Shown: positions 6,626 through 10,272 of the stretch, piece after piece
Position numbering within the stretch: position 1 is the stretch's first letter
Layout: the number at the start of each line of letters is the position of its first letter
Assembly: GCA_026770585.1 (NCBI GenBank)
Contig: MU646885.1
Span: 226,766-237,037 of the forward strand
DNA length: 10,272 bases
Reading direction: 5' to 3'
Origin: Baffinella frigidus
Taxonomy: Eukaryota; Cryptophyceae; Cryptomonadales; Baffinellaceae
Program-made: the position numbers and the translations under genes
The notes under the pieces: model-generated
The model's input: the letters and a program-made list of their open reading frames with translations, nothing else
Told to the model about the DNA's origin: nothing
Databases searched by the model: none

Positions 6626-6763
6626 ATGGCGCCGCTGCGTCGGAGCAGCAGCAGCGAGCGGAAGGGGGGTAAGGGGCTGGATCCGGCTGATCTGCCTACC
6701 TTCGACGAGCTCCCGCGCGGGCGGATAGGTGGGCTGCTGACGCTCTCGAATGTTCTGGATTGA
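6626..6763 (+). CDS. Possible small ORF or exon, 45 codons, unknown
   Basis: ATG at 6626 opens a frame ending in TGA at 6761-6763. It starts MAPLRRSSSSERKGG and continues GLDPADLPTFDE and RIGGLLTLSNVLD. A partly duplicated start (MVPLRLSSSER) lies upstream from about 6393. The downstream tandem copy (6799-6919) preserves this peptide in a different overall frame, with mostly synonymous differences. That suggests the segment was translated at some time, perhaps as an exon. The TGA is created by a small internal duplication of CTGGATTG. No family is recognised. A minus-strand frame is also open here. Confidence 0.3.
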   Translation: MAPLRRSSSSERKGGKGLDPADLPTFDELPRGRIGGLLTLSNVLD

Positions 6764-6919
6764 TCTGGATTGTTCTGGAATGGACGTGGAGGAGGGGCAG
6801 CGAGAGGAAGGGGGGTAGGGGGTTGGATCCGGCTGATCTGCCTACCTTTGATGAACGCGCGCGCAGGCGGATAGGTGGGCTGCTGACGCTCTCGAATGTT
6901 CTGGATTGTTCTGGAAGGG
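6653..6919. repeat. 146-bp tandem duplication (2 units)
   Basis: Unit 1 is about 6653-6780 and unit 2 about 6799-6919. Both share GTTGGATCC or GCTGGATCC, GGCTGATCTGCCTACCTT, CGGATAGGTGGGCTGCTGAC and CTCGAATGTTCTGGATTG. Unit 1 carries an extra 10-bp step in the CTGGATTG region. Confidence 0.9.
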
Positions 6920-6990
6920 AGGAATTCGGGATAGCGGTCAGTTCACACGTTTGTACCACGAATCGGCCACTTTTGGAAATAAATCATTGA
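6798..6990 (+). pseudogene. Second copy of the GLDPADLPTFDE peptide module
   Basis: The frame reads SERKGGRGLDPADLPTFDE, then RIGGLLTLSNVLDC, and runs to TGA at 6988-6990. It has no ATG of its own in frame, so it is either an exon needing upstream sequence or a dead copy. Against copy 1, the differing codons CGG/AGG, CTG/TTG, TTC/TTT, GAC/GAT and GAG/GAA are synonymous. AAG/AGG is conservative, and one four-codon cluster (LPRG against RARR) is not. Confidence 0.3.
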
Positions 6991-7017
6991 TTCCTGAGGT
7001 AAATTAACTTTCGGGAG

Positions 7018-7067
7018 GATGAGATCGACCCGGATGAGCTTCCCCTCTTCAACGGAACGATCTCATC
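7018..7067. repeat. Short inverted repeat
   Basis: GATGAGATCG (7018-7027) pairs with CGATCTCATC (7058-7067) around a 30-base loop. No second copy was seen. Confidence 0.6.
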
Positions 7068-7110
7068 TCAGAAAAGCCTGTCTGAAACGGGTTTCTCGTC
7101 AACGAATTTT

Positions 7111-7196
7111 TCCACTGTTACTTCTTAAGTTAACAGAGGCTCCACTTTTGCTTTGAGACGTCCCAATCTCGACTTTTGTCTCGGTGCGCAGCGCTC
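7111..7196. repeat. 86-bp direct repeat, copy 1
   Basis: It matches 7967-8052 with a single mismatch (AGAGGC against AGAGGT). It starts TCCACTGTTACTTCTTAAGT and ends GGTGCGCAGCGCTC. The tail GCGCAGCGCTC also ends the foldback at 9260-9427. High identity over an 856-bp spacing implies recent duplication. Confidence 0.95.
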
Positions 7197-7299
7197 TGAC
7201 CATACCAGAATCTGTCCACATACAAAGGTGTAAGATAGCATCATTATATGCCTAAAATAGCGTATACACCCTTATCTTCGGCGTCGGAAGCCTAAGATA

Positions 7300-7500
7300 G
7301 CGGGACAGAATCTCTCTTGTTCCGAAATTAAATTGACTACACAAACGCTCTACTATTAGTAGTAAGATCAAATTGTGCAGTAAATTTTGTTGACAGAAGA
7401 AACCCTTTCTAGAAAGCTTTATTTGAGATTAGCCCGGGTGGATAGTTCTACCGCTAAAAATTAGCAATCTAATTTCGGAACAAAACCGAATCTGTCCCGC
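7300..7500. mobile_element. 201-bp foldback element with ACTACAC core
   Basis: The ends GCGGGACAGA (7300-7309) and TCTGTCCCGC (7491-7500) are followed inward by TTGTTCCGAAATTA on the left and its near complement AATTTCGGAACAAAA on the right. The middle contains GACTACACAAACGC, then TACTATTAGTAGTA, then a GTGCAGTAAATTTT partner, the same core layout as the 615-754 element but inside different outer ends. A related CAGAATCTGTCC phrase lies at about 7207. It could be a nested insertion or a core shared between families. Confidence 0.75.
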
Positions 7501-7510
7501 TTCTCACCAA

Positions 7511-7618
7511 GCCAGATTCTTGGAAGGTGTTGCCAAAAGTCAATTTCCCCTCAAGGCGGTGGTTTTCAAAAGTCAAAGAACACCACCATTGGTTTTTTAA
7601 AAAAATTAACAATCTGGC
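7511..7618. repeat. Weak foldback
   Basis: GCCAGATT and AATCTGGC bound about 108 bases. Inner GGTGTT and AACACC can also pair. Two CAAAAGTCAA phrases lie inside, like those near 462, 492 and 2193. The arms are short, so this may be chance. Confidence 0.35.
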
Positions 7619-7652
7619 ATGGCAAGGCTTTCAACGCAGAAGATAAGTTTTT

Positions 7653-7724
7653 AGGGAGGTAAGTTATTTTAGACAAAGGGAGGTAAGTTATTTCAGACAT
7701 AGGGAGGTAAGTCATTTTAGACAT
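7653..7724. repeat. 24-bp minisatellite (3 units), each with a consensus splice donor
   Basis: Units are 7653-7676, 7677-7700 and 7701-7724, based on AGGGAGGTAAGTTATTTTAG with one or two differences each. Every unit contains AGGTAAGT, the ideal eukaryotic 5-prime splice-site word. On the minus strand the units encode three 8-residue repeats (SKMTYLPM type), which I regard as incidental. Confidence 0.95.
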
Positions 7725-7821
7725 AAAAAGCAGGCTTAGAATAGCATGAATCAGGGAAGATTCTGGTATGATCCGAAATGAGCTGCCACACGCGGGTTGA
7801 CCTTCATAGGCTAACATCCGA

Positions 7822-7955
7822 AAACCCGGATAATTAAGCCTACGGTATTGCCTACAGTAGGCTGTAGGGACCTAGGGGGGGTCTTACGAAACATTAGGTC
7901 CTAGAAGCCCTACGGCCTACCGTAGGGCAATACCGTAGGCTTAACTACCCGGTTT
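7822..7955. mobile_element. 134-bp CCTACGGTA-type foldback element
   Basis: The left end AAACCCGGATAATTAAGCC runs into TACGGTATTGCC. The right end is GGCAATACCGTA, then GGCTTAACTACCCGGTTT. The interior has GTAGGGACCTAGGGGG and CCTACGGCCTACCGTAGGG. The right end is nearly repeated at about 10040-10064, and the interior phrase recurs in the 3182-3346 element. It is non-coding. Confidence 0.8.
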
Positions 7956-7966
7956 CCAGGACGTTA

Positions 7967-8052
7967 TCCACTGTTACTTCTTAAGTTAACAGAGGTTCCA
8001 CTTTTGCTTTGAGACGTCCCAATCTCGACTTTTGTCTCGGTGCGCAGCGCTC
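7967..8052. repeat. 86-bp direct repeat, copy 2
   Basis: This is the partner of 7111-7196, with one mismatch. It contains overlapping CTTAAG and GTTAAC palindromes near its start and lies 11 bases after the right end of the 7822-7955 foldback. Confidence 0.95.
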
Positions 8053-8320
8053 AACGGCAGTCGAGAAGCAAGAGGAATCCTATTAACCTGGCAGCCTATT
8101 CTCAAGTTGACATGCTGGGCAGCCTCCGGGGGCTTCACGGACACAGTCCATCTAAAACGATTTGTACTAGAATCTTATCTTCGTATATGTTGTATACTTG
8201 GTGATATACGACTCTGGGTAGGTCCCTCGAGATTATCTTCTCTCTCGTGTGACCTCCCTATGGATTCCAACGGACCCCCCCCCCCGGATTTCCGGGGGGG
8301 AAGAAACTCGTCGCCTGCTA
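8053..8320. other. Unassigned stretch with a G/C hairpin
   Basis: No gene is supported. CCCCCCCGGA and TCCGGGGGGG at 8279-8300 form a perfect short hairpin. AGTCCATCTAAAACGA at about 8146 resembles the internal phrase of the 8321 and 9449 elements, and CAAGTTGAC at 8103 is like their arm words, so a degraded relative may be present. Confidence 0.4.
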
Positions 8321-8486
8321 AGTGCACTCTGAGCCGCAACATTTCGCCTAAGTCAACTCCCCCTGAAAACCAAAGCCTCAAGTCAAATGCCTGCTCTCAG
8401 AGCAGGTCCATCTAAACGAAATGGCAACTTACTGCCGGGGAACAGCTCTGTTGACTTGAGGTAAAATGTCCTGGCTGGCAGTGAAG
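8321..8486. mobile_element. GCCTAAGTCAAC-family foldback, copy 1
   Basis: The core ends ACATTTCGCCTAAGTCAAC (8339-8357) and GTTGACTTGAGGTAAAATGT (8450-8469) are inverted. Outer weak similarity (AGTGCACTCTGAGCC on the left, GGCTGGCAGTGAAGTGGGTGC on the right) extends the unit. The interior has CTGCTCTCAGAGCAG and GTCCATCTAAACGAAAT. Copy 2 lies at 9449-9618. Two copies with inverted ends support mobility. Confidence 0.75.
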
Positions 8487-8531
8487 TGGGTGCGATTCCT
8501 CCTCATCGTGTGAGAGATGGTCCGCATTATA

Positions 8532-8683
8532 GGCCCTAAACCACAACGGGGAATTGTGTGTGGGATGGTCTCAGGTTCGGCGGGGCTCGGGGTCCAGACG
8601 CATTGTGTGTGGAATGGCCCTAATCCCTAACGGGGGATTTGTGTGTGGGATGGCCCTCAGGTTCGGCGGGGATCGGGGTCCAG
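8532..8683. repeat. 85-bp-period tandem repeat (2 units)
   Basis: Unit 1 (8532-8597) and unit 2 (8617-8683) both run from GGCCCTAA through TTGTGTGTGGGATGG and CTCAGGTTCGGCGGGG to TCGGGGTCCAG. The phrase TTGTGTGTGGGATGG is the same as the complement of the tandem unit in the arms of the hairpin at 8930-9184. Confidence 0.8.
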
Positions 8684-8737
8684 CAGACCAAAACACTCTT
8701 CCTCGTGGAGGAACTCACTACTGACGACGGGCTCTCC

Positions 8738-8877
8738 CTCTCAGGACAGGTTGCGAGCCCTCCTCTCTTTAGGTTGTTAAGGTTATGGGCCTCTACCTCT
8801 CGGGGCAGGTTATGACCCTCTTGCCTTTCAGGACAGGTTATGGTTCCTCCTCTCCCTCCCAGGGCAGGTTATGAGCC
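8738..8877. repeat. Irregular short repeats around CAGGTTATG
   Basis: About five units of 27-36 bp contain GGACAGGTT, AAGGTTATG, GGGCAGGTTATG, GGACAGGTTATG and GGGCAGGTTATG, separated by CCTCTC-rich spacers. No coding frame is favoured. Confidence 0.7.
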
Positions 8878-8929
8878 CAACCCCGTTTGAGGGTTAGTTT
8901 AGGGGGTAGGGCGCAGGGCGCAGGGTCTT

Positions 8930-9184
8930 CCCACACACAATGAGGACCATCCCACACACAATGCGGACCATCCCACACACAATGTGGAGGAGCAGGCTGT
9001 GAGCACCTCCTCGAGACAGGGGGGTGGGTGCATCACGTCCACGCCTCCTAGCCACCCGGTGGCTATGCCCAGTGCATACCTCCTAGCCCAGGGTGGCCTA
9101 AATGATGCACTCACCCCCCTGTCTCGAGGAGTGCTCCCAGACTGCTCCTCCATTGTGTGTGGGATGGTCCTCATTGTGTGTGGG
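8930..9184. repeat. 255-bp hairpin element with tandem units in both arms
   Basis: The left arm starts with three CCCACACACAATG units spaced about 20 bp. The right arm ends with two CATTGTGTGTGGG units. Inward, GGAGGAGCAG, GAGCAC, CTCCTCGAGACAGGGGGGTG and GTGCATCA match the right arm. The inner segments AGCCACCCGGTGGCT and CCTCCTAGCC add pairing. It is likely a foldback element whose terminal units also seeded the 8532-8683 array. Confidence 0.85.
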
Positions 9185-9199
9185 CATGCCTCTTAGGCA

Positions 9200-9257
9200 C
9201 CCTGGGCTCGGAGGCATGCACTGGGCATGCACTACATAAATGAGGCATGCACGACAT
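9200..9257. repeat. GCATGC-rich direct repeat, copy 1 (copy 2 at 9615-9671)
   Basis: Both copies contain CTGGGCTCGGAGGCATGC, then TGGGCATGCACTACATA, then ATGAGGCATGCAC, with only a few differences. They flank the interval 9258-9614 with its two foldbacks. A related inverted phrase lies within the 8930-9184 hairpin (GGTATGCACTGGGCAT on the minus strand). Confidence 0.85.
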
Positions 9258-9259
9258 AC

Positions 9260-9427
9260 AGCGCTGTGCAGAGAAGTTGGCCACGGGAAATAATGGGAAA
9301 TCGAGAAATTGGAGTCATTTTGTCAACTTTTGAGAAATTTAGTACCTTCAACCTCTCAAAAGTAGACAAAATGGCTCCAATTCCCCATTTCCCCATTTTT
9401 CGGTGGCCAACTTCTCTGCGCAGCGCT
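9260..9427. repeat. 168-bp long-hairpin element
   Basis: The left arm 9260-9335 (AGCGCTGTGCAGAGAAGTTG start) and right arm 9354-9427 are near-complementary over about 75 bp with an 18-base loop. The right arm contains ACAAAATGGCTCCAATT (from 9366), matching the TGGCTCmAA word of other foldbacks. The outer end GCGCAGCGCTC is shared with the 86-bp repeats. The arms are much better preserved than most in the window, so it is either young or structurally constrained. Confidence 0.85.
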
Positions 9428-9448
9428 CTATGACCACGCCTGCTGGCC

Positions 9449-9618
9449 ACTCCACTCGGATCCAGAACATTTCGCCTAAGTCAACTCCCCCTGAAAACCA
9501 GCGCCTTAAGTCAAATGCCGGCCATGGTGGCAGGGTCCATCTAAACGAAATCAGGGGAAAGTTGACTTAGGTGAGCTGGTTGACTTAGCTGAAATCTTGT
9601 GGCTCGGAGTGCACTCTG
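9449..9618. mobile_element. GCCTAAGTCAAC-family foldback, copy 2
   Basis: It shares AACATTTCGCCTAAGTCAAC, then TCCCCCTGAAAACCA, and later GGTCCATCTAAACGAAAT with copy 1. The ends CCACTCGGATCCAGAACATT and AATCTTGTGGCTCGGAGTG are inverted. The right arm carries an extra GTTGACTTAGGTGAGC step before the final TTGACTTAGCTGAAAT. Confidence 0.75.
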
Positions 9619-9744
9619 GGCTCGGAGGCATGCTCTGGGCATGCACTACATACATGAGGCATGCACTACATGAATGATTTGTGGGAATGCGTGTGGTATG
9701 TAGTGTAGTGCATATACCATATATGAGTCCCTGTATACGATTCC

Positions 9745-9745
9745 A

Positions 9746-9822
<77 letters not shown>

Positions 9823-9864
9823 ATCTATCTATCTATCTATCTATATATATATATATACATATAT
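9745..9864. repeat. (ATCT)n and (AT)n microsatellite
   Basis: About 100 bases of ATCT tetranucleotide with two ATATCT phase breaks are followed by a TA run from about 9842. The SIYL-rich frame across it is an artefact. Inverted 13-mers ATTTGTGGGAATG (about 9677-9689) and CATTCCCACAAAT (about 10064-10076) flank the wider interval. Confidence 0.97.
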
Positions 9865-10018
9865 GCCTCCTAGCCACCCTGCCCTGCCTTCTCCCGCCGC
9901 CCCTCTCGCTGGCCTCGAAACGTAACCGCCAGGAAGCAACGTAACTTGTTGTGGGTTCAGGGGTTCGGGGCTGTCCTGAACCCTCCACCTCTGAACCATC
10001 CCAGGACCAAAAAGTCTC

Positions 10019-10067
10019 GGCCTACGGTAGGAGGTCCTAGGCAATCCCGTAGGCCTAACTACCCCAT
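10019..10067. repeat. CCTACGGTA-type repeat fragment
   Basis: GGCCTACGG at the left and CCGTAGGCC at about 10047-10055 are inverted. GGCAATCCCGTAGGCCTAAC, then TACCCC, matches the right end of the 7822-7955 element with about two changes, so this is probably a truncated copy. Confidence 0.65.
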
Positions 10068-10107
10068 TCCCACAAATGCCGCTTCCTGGGCAGTCACGTG
10101 ACCCCCG

Positions 10108-10272
10108 CTCTCTCTCTCGCTCCAGCGCTTCTCGATGGGCCCCGCAGGCTCTCTCCCTCTCCCTCTCCCTCTCTCTCCCTCTCCCTCCCTCTCTCCCTCT
10201 GTCCCTCTCTCTGCCACTCCCTCTCCCTCTCTCTCCCTCTCCCTCTCTCTCCCTCTCCCTCTTTCTCCCTCT
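10108..10272. repeat. CT-rich microsatellite reaching the window end
   Basis: After a short CTCTCTCTCT run and a unique spacer, CTCCCTCTCCCT-type repeats continue from about 10150 to the last base, so the right limit is unknown. A GTCACGTGAC palindrome lies just upstream at 10094-10103. Confidence 0.95.

Noticed and set aside
7653-7724. CRISPR-like array
   Set aside because: The units are directly abutting with no spacers, in eukaryote-like DNA.
7111-8052. LTR retrotransposon with 86-bp LTRs
   Set aside because: The repeats are too short, and no reverse transcriptase, integrase or primer-binding site is visible between them.
9681-9944. Open frame with SIYLSIYL repeats
   Set aside because: It is the translation of the (ATCT)n microsatellite.

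Overview
This window looks like nuclear DNA of a microbial eukaryote, most likely an alga or other protist. It has no bacterial operons, ribosome-binding sites or long open frames. It does have candidate spliceosomal signals (pyrimidine tract plus CAG acceptors, AG|GTAAGT donors), degenerate CCCTAAA/CCCTGAA telomere-type repeats, long microsatellites, and a mosaic of GC-rich patches in AT-richer DNA. I cannot name the organism. The telomere-like repeats, low gene density and stacked repeats would suit a subtelomeric or otherwise gene-poor region.

Layout. 1-1120: three foldback (inverted-repeat) elements, one (615-754) with a likely AGATT target duplication. 1137-1534: the most convincing coding stretch, a GC-rich minus-strand frame that looks like a terminal exon. 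1535-3104: GC-rich unassigned DNA, a diverged direct duplication, a weak plus-strand candidate gene and a 7-bp CACCAAA array. 3138-4912: a dense nest of foldback elements, a perfect 73-bp palindrome with a third arm copy, a GA microsatellite and degenerate telomere repeats. 4996-5883: further foldbacks, including two of the four members of a family with CCACCAACCCTCAC-like ends. 5910-6990: a GC-rich tandem or satellite block carrying an element insertion with a matching unoccupied site, then a 146-bp tandem duplication whose plus frame differs mostly by synonymous changes. 7018-8052: more foldbacks, a three-unit array of consensus splice donors, and a nearly identical 86-bp direct repeat. 8053-10272: paired foldback families, a 255-bp hairpin with tandem arms, short tandem arrays, an (ATCT)n tract and a terminal CT-rich tract.

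No complete protein with a recognisable function was found, and most long open frames are repeat artefacts. The main biology is a crowded population of at least sixteen small inverted-repeat units, 50-255 bp long. They share short core words (ACTACAC, TGGCTCmAA, CCTACGGTA, GTCCATCTAAA) across otherwise different families. They resemble non-autonomous MITE/foldback elements, with no transposase in the window. All calls were made by eye, so repeat limits are approximate to a few bases.
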